From: Clostridiaceae bacterium
GTDB lineage: Bacteria > Bacillota > Clostridia > Oscillospirales > QAMX01
Assembly: GCA_016297585.1 (NCBI GenBank)
Contig: JAEDGJ010000049.1
Coordinates: 1-14,927 of the forward strand
Reading direction: 5' to 3'
Length of the DNA: 14,927 bases
The translations under genes and the position numbers were made by a program. The notes below the pieces were generated by a model. The model did not search any database. It saw nothing but the letters and a program-made list of their open reading frames with translations, and was not told the origin of the DNA. Below, piece after piece: positions 1-7,494 of this stretch. The first letter of the stretch is position 1; each line of letters starts with the position of its first letter.

Positions 1-1900
1 CGGTCTCGGCACCCGCATCAACGGCGTTCTGCAGGCTGCGTTCTTCAAGATCACGAACATCGTCCCGCTCGACCGTGCCGTCGAGGAGATGAAGGCGCTC
101 ATCAAGTATACCTACGGCCGCAAGGGCGACGACATCGTCAACATGAACTATGCCGCCGTCGACGCCGGCATCAACATGGTGCACGAGGTCAACGTTCCCG
201 CCGAGTGGGCCGACGCGAAGGATTGCTGCTGCTGCGGCGCCGCGGAGGAGAAGGTCTATGACCGTCCCGAGATGAAGAAGTTCGTCGAAGGCATCCTCGA
301 GCCCGTTTCCAAGCACCTCGGCGACCGTCTCCCGGTCTCCACCTTCGTCGACATGGCCGACGGTACCTTCCCGCAGGGCTCCGCTGCCTACGAGAAGCGC
401 GGCATCGCCGTCGAGGTTCCGGAATGGGATCCCGAGAAGTGCATCCAGTGCAACCAGTGCTCCCTCGTCTGCCCGCACGCCGTCATCCGTCCGTATCTGC
501 TGGACGAGGCGGAAGCCGCCGCGGCGCCGGAAGGCACGAAGATGGCCGACATGAAGCCCAAGGGCGCGTACAAGTTCGCGATGGGCATCTCCGTTCTGGA
601 CTGCGTCGGCTGCGGCCTGTGCGCCAAGTGCTGCCCGGCCAAGGAGAAGGCTCTCGTCATGAAGCCGCTGGAGACCCAGGAAGCCGAGCAGAAGAAGTTC
701 GACTACCTCGCGAAGTCCGTTTCCTACAAGGAGACCAACTTCAAGCCCGAGACCGTCAAGGGCAGCCAGTTCAAGCAGCCCCTGCTCGAGTTCTCCGGCG
801 CTTGCCCCGGCTGCGGCGAAACCGCCTATGCCAAGCTCATCACCCAGCTCTTCGGCGACCGTATGATGATCGCGAACGCGACCGGCTGCTCCTCCATCTG
901 GGGCGGCAGCGCGCCGTCGACGCCGTACACCGTCAACAAGGAAGGCCATGGTCCCGCGTGGGCGAACTCCCTCTTTGAAGACAACGCCGAGTTCGGCTAC
1001 GGTATGTTCCTCGCCGTGAAGGTCCGCCGCGAAAAGCTCGCCGGCACCGTCCGCGCCCTCGCCGAGAAGTGCGCCGAGTGGCCCGAGATGAAGGCTGCCT
1101 GCGAAGAGTGGCTTGCCGGCATGGAAGAAGCGAACCTCTCCAAGGCTGCCGCCGAGAAGCTCCTTGCCCTGTGCAAGAAGTGCTGCGACTGCGGCTGCGA
1201 AGCGGATGCGCTTGAGAAGGAAGTCATCGAGAACGCCGACCTGCTCGTCAAGAAGTCCATCTGGATCTTCGGCGGCGACGGTTGGGCGTACGACATCGGC
1301 TTCGGCGGTCTCGATCAGGTGATCGCGTCCGGCGACGACGTCAACATCTTCGTCTTCGATACCGAGGTGTACTCCAACACCGGCGGCCAGGCGTCCAAGT
1401 CCTCCCAGATCGGTCAGGTCGCGCAGTTCGCCGCCTCCGGTAAGAAGGTTGCCAAGAAGAACCTCTGCGAGATCGCGATGACCTACGGCTACGTCTACAC
1501 CGCGCAGATCGGTCTCGGCGCGAACCAGGCGCAGGCGGTCAAGGCGATCGTGGAAGCCGAGAGCTACCATGGTCCGTCCCTCATCGTCGCGTACGCGCCC
1601 TGCATCAACCACGGCCTCAAGGGCGGCATGAGCAACTCTCAGGCCGAGATCAAGGCCGCCGTGGATGCCGGTTACTGGCACCTGTTCCGTTACGATCCGC
1701 GTCTTGCGGAAGCGGGCAAGAATCCGTTCCAGCTCGATTCCAAGGCGCCGACCGCCGCGTACAAGGACTTCATCACGAAGGAAACGCGCTACAGCTCCCT
1801 GCAGAAAGCGTTCCCGAACCTCGCCGCCGAGCTGTTCGACCGCGCCGCGGATACCGCCGCTGCGAAGTACGAGCGTCTCAAGAAGCGCGCTGAGCAGTAA
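1..1900 (+). CDS. nifJ: Pyruvate:ferredoxin (flavodoxin) oxidoreductase, C-terminal half (5' end outside window)
   Basis: The reading frame is open from base 2 (632 residues seen; the family is about 1,180). The enzyme cleaves pyruvate with CoA to acetyl-CoA and CO2 and reduces ferredoxin in the cytoplasm. The fragment starts in the end of the gamma domain (GTRING...QAAFFK), then the EKR region. A double ferredoxin domain follows, with CxxCxxCxxxCP at residues about 147-157 and again at 201-211. The TPP-binding domain follows, with ACPGCGE (C268, C271), ATGCSS (C296) and APCINHG (C534), which are the four cysteines expected to hold the proximal 4Fe-4S cluster. GGDGWAYD and SNTGGQ mark the TPP/Mg site. 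Codons are strongly C-ending, consistent with high expression. Two unusual cysteine clusters (residues 75-78 and 391-399) lie outside the known ligands. A strong terminator follows 10 bases after the stop. The family call is very secure. Confidence 0.97.
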   Translation, partial: GLGTRINGVLQAAFFKITNIVPLDRAVEEMKALIKYTYGRKGDDIVNMNYAAVDAGINMVHEVNVPAEWADAKDCCCCGAAEEKVYDRPEMKKFVEGILEPVSKHLGDRLPVSTFVDMADGTFPQGSAAYEKRGIAVEVPEWDPEKCIQCNQCSLVCPHAVIRPYLLDEAEAAAAPEGTKMADMKPKGAYKFAMGISVLDCVGCGLCAKCCPAKEKALVMKPLETQEAEQKKFDYLAKSVSYKETNFKPETVKGSQFKQPLLEFSGACPGCGETAYAKLITQLFGDRMMIANATGCSSIWGGSAPSTPYTVNKEGHGPAWANSLFEDNAEFGYGMFLAVKVRREKLAGTVRALAEKCAEWPEMKAACEEWLAGMEEANLSKAAAEKLLALCKKCCDCGCEADALEKEVIENADLLVKKSIWIFGGDGWAYDIGFGGLDQVIASGDDVNIFVFDTEVYSNTGGQASKSSQIGQVAQFAASGKKVAKKNLCEIAMTYGYVYTAQIGLGANQAQAVKAIVEAESYHGPSLIVAYAPCINHGLKGGMSNSQAEIKAAVDAGYWHLFRYDPRLAEAGKNPFQLDSKAPTAAYKDFITKETRYSSLQKAFPNLAAELFDRAADTAAAKYERLKKRAEQ

Positions 1901-1910
1901 GTGACAGATA

Positions 1911-1946
1911 AAAACCGCCGGAAGAGCAATCTTCCGGCGGTTTTTT
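1911..1946 (+). terminator. Intrinsic terminator of nifJ
   Basis: Perfect 15-bp inverted repeat (1911-1925 with 1930-1944) closed by a GCAA tetraloop; its right arm runs into a six-T tract (1941-1946). It sits just after the nifJ stop and before the next promoter. The stem's outer A/T pairs could also allow some termination on the other strand, but no leftward gene needs it. Confidence 0.95.
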
Positions 1947-1967
1947 GCATCGGAGAGGGCGGCGAGC

Positions 1968-1996
1968 TTGCGGAACGCCCGGGAAAATGGTATAAT
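1968..1996 (+). promoter_or_regulatory. Sigma-A promoter of the metallopeptidase gene
   Basis: TTGCGG (1968-1973), a 17-bp spacer and TATAAT (1991-1996), with a TGG extended -10 directly upstream. It lies 22 bases after the nifJ terminator. The predicted start of transcription is near 2003, giving a leader of about 20 bases that is essentially the ribosome binding site. Confidence 0.8.
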
Positions 1997-2007
1997 AGAA
2001 GCAAAAA

Positions 2008-2013
2008 AGGAGG
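2008..2013 (+). promoter_or_regulatory. Ribosome binding site deciding the metallopeptidase start
   Basis: AGGAGG (within AGGAGGGGG, 2008-2016), 10 bases before the ATG at 2024. It favours 2024 over the longer open frame from 1901, most of which lies upstream of the promoter. Confidence 0.7.
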
Positions 2014-2023
2014 GGGATGCGGC

Positions 2024-2404
2024 ATGATGACGCGGGAGCGCTTCGGCGAGATCCTGGACGAGCTCGCCTGCGAGCTGCCGGAGGCGTTTTACGAGAAGCT
2101 GGAGCGGGGCATCTGCGTGCTGTCGCGGGTCAAGTTCCACGCGGCGGCGCCGGGACTGTGCGTGATGGGCGAATACGAACGCGATCCGGTCATGGGACGG
2201 CAGATCGTGATCTATTACGGGTCGTTTCTGCGCGTGCTCGGGAATGCGCCGGAGGACGAGTGGCGCACGGAGATGCGGCGCGTGCTGCGGCATGAGTTCC
2301 GGCACCACATGGAAGGGCTTGCGGGACAGCGCGACCTCGAGATCGAGGACGAGCGGCAGATTTCGGAATACGTCAGGAACGTCCGCGGCGAAGACGCGCC
2401 GTGA
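2024..2404 (+). CDS. Small zincin-type metallopeptidase family protein (HExxH)
   Basis: 126 residues, cytoplasmic, with no signal peptide or membrane segment. The key feature is HEFRHHMEGL at residues 90-99: H90, E91 and H94 form a HExxH zinc motif, with E/D-rich sequence (DLEIEDE, 105-111) after it that may supply a third ligand. Size and layout fit the minimal metallopeptidase family common in Clostridia (PF06262-like); the substrate is unknown. The frame is open upstream to 1901, but the promoter and ribosome binding site place the start at 2024 (ATG) or 2027 (the next ATG). It appears monocistronic. Its last 32 bases overlap the end of the convergent flippase gene. The family call is good; the biological role is unknown. 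Confidence 0.8.
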   Translation: MMTRERFGEILDELACELPEAFYEKLERGICVLSRVKFHAAAPGLCVMGEYERDPVMGRQIVIYYGSFLRVLGNAPEDEWRTEMRRVLRHEFRHHMEGLAGQRDLEIEDERQISEYVRNVRGEDAP

Positions 2405-3869
2405 GGGCGGAAAGCTCGTCCCGCACCTCGCCGGAGACGAGCAGCACCGCCGCGTAGAGCGCGGCGCCGGCGGGTACCGCGCAGAGGACGGCGAGGAAGG
2501 GCGAGGCGATGGCGCATGAGACCGCATACGCACCGCCGCCGCAGAGCAGGCTGCCGAGGACGACGGTCACGATCGTGCGGGGACGCAGAGAAAACAGCAG
2601 CGTTTTGCGCGCACGGACGGCGCTCAGGGTAAAATACAGGACAAATCCCGCGAGGTTGCCGAGCGCCGCGCCGAGGAAGCCGAAAACGGGCAGCAGCGCG
2701 CAGGAGACGGCGACCTTGACCGCCATCGAGACCAGCGCGCCCGCCATGATCGGGACGGTCTGCGCACGAAGCTCCCAGGTCTTGATCGCGTACTCGTTTA
2801 AGCCGGAGAAGAACATCGCGCAGGCGATGATGCCGATGATGGGGGAACCGGAGACGTAGTACGGGTCGCTCTGGTACAAAAGCGAGGAGAGCTGGCGGGA
2901 GATGCCGCAGAGTCCGGCGGCGGCGGGAGCGGCGAGCAGGACGTACATCCGCGCGCCGCGGTCGAGCAGGGGCTTCGCGGCGGAGATGCCGCCCTCGCGG
3001 TAGCCGCGGAGAACCGCCGGATAGACGGCGCGCATGACGCCGACGGTCAGCATCGTGAATACGGTCGAGGAAATGGTGTTGTTTGCGTTGTAGATGCCGA
3101 ACTCGCCGTGGAAAAAGATGATGATGAAGCGGTCGATCATGTTCAGCAGGCCGACGCTGACGCTGACGCCGAGCAGCGGAACGCCGTAAGCGGCAAATTT
3201 CTTCGCGATCTCCCCGTCGAAGCCGCGCAAAGAGAGCTTTCGCGGGATCTTCAGCAGGACGGAGGCCGCGAGTCCGCCCGCGAGCTCCGACACCGCGTAG
3301 CCGAGGACGGCGGGGAGGATGCGGTCGACGGCCGCACCGCCCGTGAGCGCGCGGCAGACCAGCCACATGACGGCGGGCTTTGCGAGTGCGGACGCGATGG
3401 AGACGGCGACGCAGCCGACCTGCCGCCCGGTCTGGACGAGCTCGCCGAGGGTGATCTGGTACAGCGAGGTCGCGGTCAGCATCAGGAAGGCGGCAAACCA
3501 TGTCGTCGAGCGGGTGACGGCGCAGACGACGGCCGCCGCCAGCAGCGCGAGCGCGTTCGGCATCGCCCAGAGCAGCGCCGAGGTCGAATAGAAGCGCCCG
3601 GCGCGGGGGGTGTCGGCATATTCGCCGACGTAGCGGGTGGTTGCGTTGATGATCCAGCCCAAAAAGAGCAGATTGGCGAAGACGACGACGGTGTTGACGG
3701 TCGAAAACCGCTCATAGGCTTCGTGCGAGAGGCAGGCGGTCGTATAGGAGAGCGTCCATACGCCGATCAGGCCCTCGACGATCTTTGCGGGCAAAAACAG
3801 CAGTGCGGCGCGTCCCATGCGCGCATCGGAATGTTTCATAGCGCCAGTTAAAATCCCCTTGCTTTTCAT
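2373..3869 (-). CDS. Polysaccharide flippase-like (MATE/MOP superfamily) membrane protein
   Basis: Up to 498 residues, almost entirely hydrophobic helices (12-14 membrane segments expected). The N-terminal part (RAALLFLPAKIVEGLIG...) and the central signature with MIDRFIIIFF followed by GIYNAN resemble Wzx/SpoVB/MurJ-type exporters of lipid-linked sugars. The likely role is flipping a lipid-linked oligosaccharide across the membrane; the substrate is unknown and there are no glycan genes beside it. The start is uncertain. The first ATG (3869) lies only about 2 bases after the predicted transcription start, so it would be leaderless. The next in-frame ATG (3839) gives a leader of about 32 bases containing AAGGGG, but 15 bases away. 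A third ATG is at 3818. The 3' end overlaps the metallopeptidase gene on the other strand. Confidence 0.85.
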   Translation of the reverse strand: MKSKGILTGAMKHSDARMGRAALLFLPAKIVEGLIGVWTLSYTTACLSHEAYERFSTVNTVVVFANLLFLGWIINATTRYVGEYADTPRAGRFYSTSALLWAMPNALALLAAAVVCAVTRSTTWFAAFLMLTATSLYQITLGELVQTGRQVGCVAVSIASALAKPAVMWLVCRALTGGAAVDRILPAVLGYAVSELAGGLAASVLLKIPRKLSLRGFDGEIAKKFAAYGVPLLGVSVSVGLLNMIDRFIIIFFHGEFGIYNANNTISSTVFTMLTVGVMRAVYPAVLRGYREGGISAAKPLLDRGARMYVLLAAPAAAGLCGISRQLSSLLYQSDPYYVSGSPIIGIIACAMFFSGLNEYAIKTWELRAQTVPIMAGALVSMAVKVAVSCALLPVFGFLGAALGNLAGFVLYFTLSAVRARKTLLFSLRPRTIVTVVLGSLLCGGGAYAVSCAIASPFLAVLCAVPAGAALYAAVLLVSGEVRDELSALTARLRRGRS

Positions 3870-3887
3870 TACGGTCTATTATATAAT
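3859..3887 (+). promoter_or_regulatory. Sigma-A promoter of the transposase-domain/recG operon
   Basis: TTGCTT (3859-3864), 17-bp spacer, TATAAT (3882-3887). The predicted transcription start is near 3894, giving a leader of about 60 bases. It overlaps the leftward flippase promoter, so RNA polymerase should be able to use only one at a time. Confidence 0.75.
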
Positions 3888-3906
3888 AAAGCGAAGGGAA
3901 ATGCAA
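3878..3906 (-). promoter_or_regulatory. Sigma-A promoter of the flippase-like gene
   Basis: Reading leftward: TTGCAT (3906-3901), a 17-bp spacer, TATAAT (3883-3878). Its -10 box shares the palindrome TATTATATAATA with the -10 box of the rightward promoter, so the two start sites overlap. Confidence 0.7.
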
Positions 3907-3942
3907 ATCTCTTTTGTAAAAAACGGACGAGAAGGAAATGTC

Positions 3943-3948
3943 GGAGGG
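3943..3948 (+). promoter_or_regulatory. Ribosome binding site of the transposase-domain gene
   Basis: GGAGGG, six bases before the ATG at 3955. It fixes the start there. The frame is open further upstream (to 3817), but that part lies before the promoter. Confidence 0.8.
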
Positions 3949-3954
3949 TATTGT

Positions 3955-4356
3955 ATGTATAAGCTGCCGGACGGCCAACTGGATATCTACGAGGTATATT
4001 GTCCGCTCGAGCGGCTGCTGAACCCGGAGAACCGGTTCTGCCGGTGGGCGGGCGCGATCCCGTGGGAGGAGCTGGAGCTCGAATGGAGCGGGAAGCTGTA
4101 CTCGCGGCGCGGCGCACCGGCAAAGCCCCTGCGGCTGATCCTCGGCGCGTTTCTGATCCGGGAAAAATTCGATCTTTCCGAACGGGAAACGCTGCGGGAG
4201 ATCGAGGAAAACCCGTATATGCAGTATTTCATCGGGCTCAAGGAGTTTGCCCATGAGCCGCCGTTCAACGTCAGCCTGCTCGCGCAGTTCCGCCGCCGGC
4301 TCGATCCCGCGGCGCGGCGCATGATCCGCCGGGTCATCCGGGATTATATGAAATGA
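3955..4356 (+). CDS. Stand-alone transposase N-terminal domain (DUF772/InsH-N type), truncated or domesticated
   Basis: 133 residues matching only the N-terminal domain of IS5/IS1182-type transposases: LNPENRFCRWA, RGAPAKPLRLILGAFLIRE, ENPYMQYFIGLKEF and LLAQFRRRL are hallmark stretches. Full transposases of this kind are about 450-500 residues; the DDE catalytic domain is absent. The reading frame is clean, has a good ribosome binding site and promoter, and uses the same GC-rich codons as its neighbours. Its stop overlaps the recG start (ATGA, 4353-4356), so RecG translation is probably coupled to it. No terminal inverted repeats or target duplications were found around it. It may be a decayed insertion sequence end, or a kept DNA-binding domain acting with or controlling recG. 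The domain call is firm; the function is unknown. Confidence 0.8.
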   Translation: MYKLPDGQLDIYEVYCPLERLLNPENRFCRWAGAIPWEELELEWSGKLYSRRGAPAKPLRLILGAFLIREKFDLSERETLREIEENPYMQYFIGLKEFAHEPPFNVSLLAQFRRRLDPAARRMIRRVIRDYMK

Positions 4357-6425
4357 AGACGTTTGAAAGGGGAAGCGCGGACGATCCCGTCACCGTGCTG
4401 CACGGCATCGGAAAAACCACCGCCGCCCTGCTGGAAAGACTGGACATTTTTACGGTAGGCGATCTGCTGCGCCATTTTCCGCGCGCGTTTGAGGACCGCA
4501 TGGACTACGCCGACATCGCGGCGCTCGCGGACGGGCAGACCGCCTGCGTGCGCGCGGAGGTGACGGGTACGCCGGTGCTGATCCGCGGCAAAAACCGCCC
4601 GTTTGTACGCGCGCAGGCGGCCGACGACACGGGCGTGATGACGCTGATGTTTTTCAACTCTCCCCACGCGGGCGACCGGCTGACGGTGGGGGAGCGCTAT
4701 GTCTTTTACGGAAAAGCACAGCGCGCGGGCCGGCATGTGACGATGATCAACCCGGTGATCGACAGCGAGGAGACGCCCGGGAGCGGCGGCGCGCAGACCG
4801 GACGGCCGATTCCGGTCTATCCGCTGACGGCGGGGCTTTCGCAGACGACGCTGCGCCGGTATATGCGGCAGGCGCTCGCGTATGCGGACGGCATGCCGGA
4901 GCTGCTGCCGGAGAGCATCCGGGAGCATTACGGGCTGATCCCCATCGCCGACGCGCTGCGGGGCATCCATGCGCCGCAGGATGCGCGGGAGCTGGAGCGC
5001 GCGCGGGAGAGGCTGGCGTTTGAAGAGCTGTTCCTGCTGGCGATGGTGCTGTCGAAGCGCCGGAAAAAGCTGCTCCGGACGCGCGGCGCGGCGCTCGAGC
5101 CCTGCGACATGGAGCCGTTTTACCGGGCGCTGCCGTATACGCTGACGGGTGCGCAGCGCCGGGCGGTCGGCGAGGCGCTCGGCGACATGGCGCGCGGCGG
5201 CGAGGCGATGCACAGGCTTCTGCAGGGCGACGTCGGCTCCGGCAAGACGGCGGTCGCGGCGGCCTGCGCCTATGCGGCGGCGCTGTCGGGCTGGCAGACC
5301 GCGCTGATGGCGCCGACGGAGATCCTCGCGGAGCAGCATTTCCGCTCGCTTTCCGCGCTGCTGGAGCCGCTCGGCATCCACGTCGACCTGCTGACGGGCG
5401 GACTGCCGGCGGTGACGCGGCGCGCGGTACTTGGCGATCTCGCGGGCGGCGCGACGCGGGTGATCGTCGGCACGCAGGCGCTTTTGACGGAGTCCGTCGT
5501 CTATCAGAACCTGCTGCTCGTCATCACGGACGAGCAGCACCGTTTCGGCGTCGTGCAGCGGGCAAAGCTCGCGGAAAAGGGCGCGGGAGACGGCTTTGAC
5601 CCCCATGTGCTCGTCATGTCGGCAACGCCGATCCCGCGCACGCTGGCGCTGGTGCTCTACGGCGACCTCGACATCTCGGCGCTCGACGAGCTGCCGCCGG
5701 GACGCACGCCCGTCGCGACGCGCGTGCTGACGGATAAGACGCGGCTGCGCGCCTACGGCTTCATGCAGACGCTCTTTTCCAAAGGTCAGCAGGGGTACGT
5801 CGTCTGTCCGCATATCGAGGACAGCGAGGACGACGACGTCATAAGCGTCGAGGCGCATACGAAGACGCTCGCGGAGGTGTTCCCGGCTTACCGGGTCGCC
5901 TGCCTGCACGGACGGATGAAGCCCGCGGAGAAGGAGCGGATCATGCGGGCGTTCGCGGCGGGCGAGATCACGCTGCTCGTGTCGACGACGGTCATCGAGG
6001 TCGGCGTGAACGTGCCGAACGCGACGGTCATGGTCATCGAGAACGCCGAGCGGTTCGGACTGGCGCAGCTGCACCAGCTTCGCGGACGCGTCGGACGCGG
6101 GGAGCTGCCCTCGTACTGCATCCTGTTTTCGGAGCAGACGGGCGGCGGGACAAGGGAGCGGCTCGAGGCGCTCTGTAAGACGAACGACGGCTTTGCGCTG
6201 GCGCAGGAGGATCTGCGGCTGCGCGGGCCGGGCGATTTTCTGGGCGTGCGGCAGTCGGGCGTGCCGGGACTGCATCTGTCGTCGTTCGGCGCGGATCTGT
6301 CGATGCTGAGCGACGCGCAGGACGCGGCGCAGATGACGAACATCAGCGATCCGGAGCTTGACGGATATCCGGAGCTGCGCGCGTATGTCGAGCGGATGCT
6401 GAAAAACGCGGCGCAAGCGTCATGA
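4353..6425 (+). CDS. recG: ATP-dependent DNA helicase RecG
   Basis: 690 residues, the normal RecG length. The enzyme binds stalled forks and Holliday junctions and drives fork regression and branch migration. The N-terminal wedge/OB domain (about 1-170) begins with the LHGIGKTTAALLERL helix-hairpin segment. Helicase motifs: Walker A GDVGSGKT (292-299), DEQH (393-396), SAT (423-425) and motif VI RGRVGRG (577-583). The C-terminal region has LRLRGPGDFLGVRQSG, typical of RecG. The start ATG lies inside the stop of the transposase-domain gene (ATGA) and has no strong ribosome binding site of its own, so translation is probably coupled. The gene ends in a cluster of short palindromes, and the hydrolase gene follows 76 bases later. 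Confidence 0.97.
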   Translation: MKTFERGSADDPVTVLHGIGKTTAALLERLDIFTVGDLLRHFPRAFEDRMDYADIAALADGQTACVRAEVTGTPVLIRGKNRPFVRAQAADDTGVMTLMFFNSPHAGDRLTVGERYVFYGKAQRAGRHVTMINPVIDSEETPGSGGAQTGRPIPVYPLTAGLSQTTLRRYMRQALAYADGMPELLPESIREHYGLIPIADALRGIHAPQDARELERARERLAFEELFLLAMVLSKRRKKLLRTRGAALEPCDMEPFYRALPYTLTGAQRRAVGEALGDMARGGEAMHRLLQGDVGSGKTAVAAACAYAAALSGWQTALMAPTEILAEQHFRSLSALLEPLGIHVDLLTGGLPAVTRRAVLGDLAGGATRVIVGTQALLTESVVYQNLLLVITDEQHRFGVVQRAKLAEKGAGDGFDPHVLVMSATPIPRTLALVLYGDLDISALDELPPGRTPVATRVLTDKTRLRAYGFMQTLFSKGQQGYVVCPHIEDSEDDDVISVEAHTKTLAEVFPAYRVACLHGRMKPAEKERIMRAFAAGEITLLVSTTVIEVGVNVPNATVMVIENAERFGLAQLHQLRGRVGRGELPSYCILFSEQTGGGTRERLEALCKTNDGFALAQEDLRLRGPGDFLGVRQSGVPGLHLSSFGADLSMLSDAQDAAQMTNISDPELDGYPELRAYVERMLKNAAQAS

Positions 6426-6476
6426 TTGACGCGGGCGTCCTAAGGACGCGGGCGTCGTAAAACGCGGCGGTTTTTT
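6417..6476 (+). repeat. Cluster of short palindromes and direct repeats at the recG end, followed by a T-tract
   Basis: A hairpin GCGTCA/TGACGC (6417-6422 with 6427-6432) contains the recG stop. A second, GCGTCC/GGACGC, follows (6435-6440 with 6444-6449). The 12-base palindromic unit GACGCGGGCGTC occurs twice (6428-6439 and 6445-6456). AAAACGCGGCG is repeated at 6403-6413 and 6459-6469. Six Ts follow (6471-6476). The region might act as a weak terminator or RNA stabiliser between recG and the hydrolase gene, but no stem runs directly into the T-tract, so termination is uncertain. Confidence 0.6.
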
Positions 6477-6501
6477 AGGGAAAGGAGCGGGGAAAAACCG
6501 G

Positions 6502-7440
6502 ATGAAATGGATTCTGGCGGCGGTCATTGTGCTGGCGGTGCTGGTGGCGGCGGTATTCGGCATCGCGTATTATCTCTACCGGATGGCGATCTCCCGAAAG
6601 GGCGTGCGGCAGAAGGAACGGCCGCTCTCTCCCGAAAGGCGTGCCATCGAACGGCGCATCCGCGAGGGCGGCGCCTGGTTCTGGAAGCAGAATCCGGAGT
6701 TCCTGTCGATCCGCAGCCGCGACGGGCTGAAGCTGTACGGGTACTTCCTCAGCCGCCCGGACGCCGTCCGCACGGTGGTCTGCGTACACGGCTACCGGGC
6801 CTCTCCCGACCGGGATTTCGGCGCGCAGACGCGGTTTTTGTACGAAAACGGATGCAATCTGCTGCTTGTGGACCAGCGCGCGCACGGCCGCAGCGAGGGA
6901 CAGGCGATCACCTACGGCATCCGCGAGCGCTACGACGTGGAGGAGTGGATGGCGTTTCTGCAGACGCGCATCCGGCCGGAGCAGCCGGTCTATCTCTACG
7001 GCATCTCGATGGGCTGCGCGACGGTGCTGATGGCGTCGTCGCTGTCGCTCGCGGGCAATCTGCGGGGCATCGTCGCCGACTGCGGCTTTACGTCGCCGTA
7101 CGACATCTTCCGCCACATCCTGACGGACGATATGCACCTGCCGGAGTTCCCGATACTGCCCGCGGCGGACGTCTTCGCGCGGCGGCTCGGCGGCTTTTCG
7201 ATGAAGGAGTATTCGACGCTCGACGCGATGCGGGTCAGCCGGACGCCGGTGCTGTTCATCCACGGCGCGGACGACCGCTTCGTGCCGACGCGGATGAGCC
7301 GGGAAAACTTCGACGTCTGCGCGGCGGAGAAGGAGCTTTGGATCGTCGAAGGCGCGGCGCACGCGGAAAGCTGGTTTATCGATACGGACGGGTATCGGGC
7401 AAAGCTCTCGGCGTTTTTCGAAAAACACGATAAAAAGTAA
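6502..7440 (+). CDS. Membrane-anchored alpha/beta hydrolase
   Basis: 312 residues. One N-terminal membrane helix (about residues 4-27) is followed by a charged stretch, suggesting a tethered protein; which side it faces is not settled. The hydrolase fold is clear: HGY (96-98, oxyanion region), nucleophile elbow GISMG with S169, acid in HGADDRFVP (D258 most likely), and H287 in GAAHAES, in the right order. The family includes serine peptidases and esterases of the BEM46/DUF1749 kind; the substrate is unknown. AAGGAG at 6482-6487 is 14 bases upstream, rather far. No promoter was found in the 76 bases before it, so it is probably expressed from the recG operon. It ends at a bidirectional terminator shared with the convergent ceramidase-like gene. 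Confidence 0.85.
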   Translation: MKWILAAVIVLAVLVAAVFGIAYYLYRMAISRKGVRQKERPLSPERRAIERRIREGGAWFWKQNPEFLSIRSRDGLKLYGYFLSRPDAVRTVVCVHGYRASPDRDFGAQTRFLYENGCNLLLVDQRAHGRSEGQAITYGIRERYDVEEWMAFLQTRIRPEQPVYLYGISMGCATVLMASSLSLAGNLRGIVADCGFTSPYDIFRHILTDDMHLPEFPILPAADVFARRLGGFSMKEYSTLDAMRVSRTPVLFIHGADDRFVPTRMSRENFDVCAAEKELWIVEGAAHAESWFIDTDGYRAKLSAFFEKHDKK

Positions 7441-7445
7441 AAAAA

Positions 7446-7489
7446 CACGCCGGAAACGAGAAATAATTCCGTTTCCGGCGTGCGTTTTT
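7446..7489. terminator. Bidirectional intrinsic terminator
   Basis: Perfect 13-bp stem (7446-7458 with 7470-7482) and an 11-base loop. Rightward it is followed by GCG and five Ts (7485-7489). Leftward it is followed by the complement of the A-run at about 7439-7445. It sits between the convergent ends of the hydrolase gene (stop at 7440) and the ceramidase-like gene (stop at 7495) and should serve both. Confidence 0.85.
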
Positions 7490-7494
7490 ATGTG

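Noticed and set aside
1901..2023. Longer N-terminus for the metallopeptidase gene
   Set aside because: This stretch contains the nifJ terminator and the gene's own promoter, so it is not translated.
3870..4356. Complete insertion sequence
   Set aside because: The catalytic domain is absent, and I found no terminal inverted repeats or target-site duplication.
4344..6416. 690-residue open frame on the minus strand opposite recG
   Set aside because: A mirror of recG codon bias in GC-rich DNA; arginine/histidine-rich with no recognisable domain, while recG is intact on the other strand.
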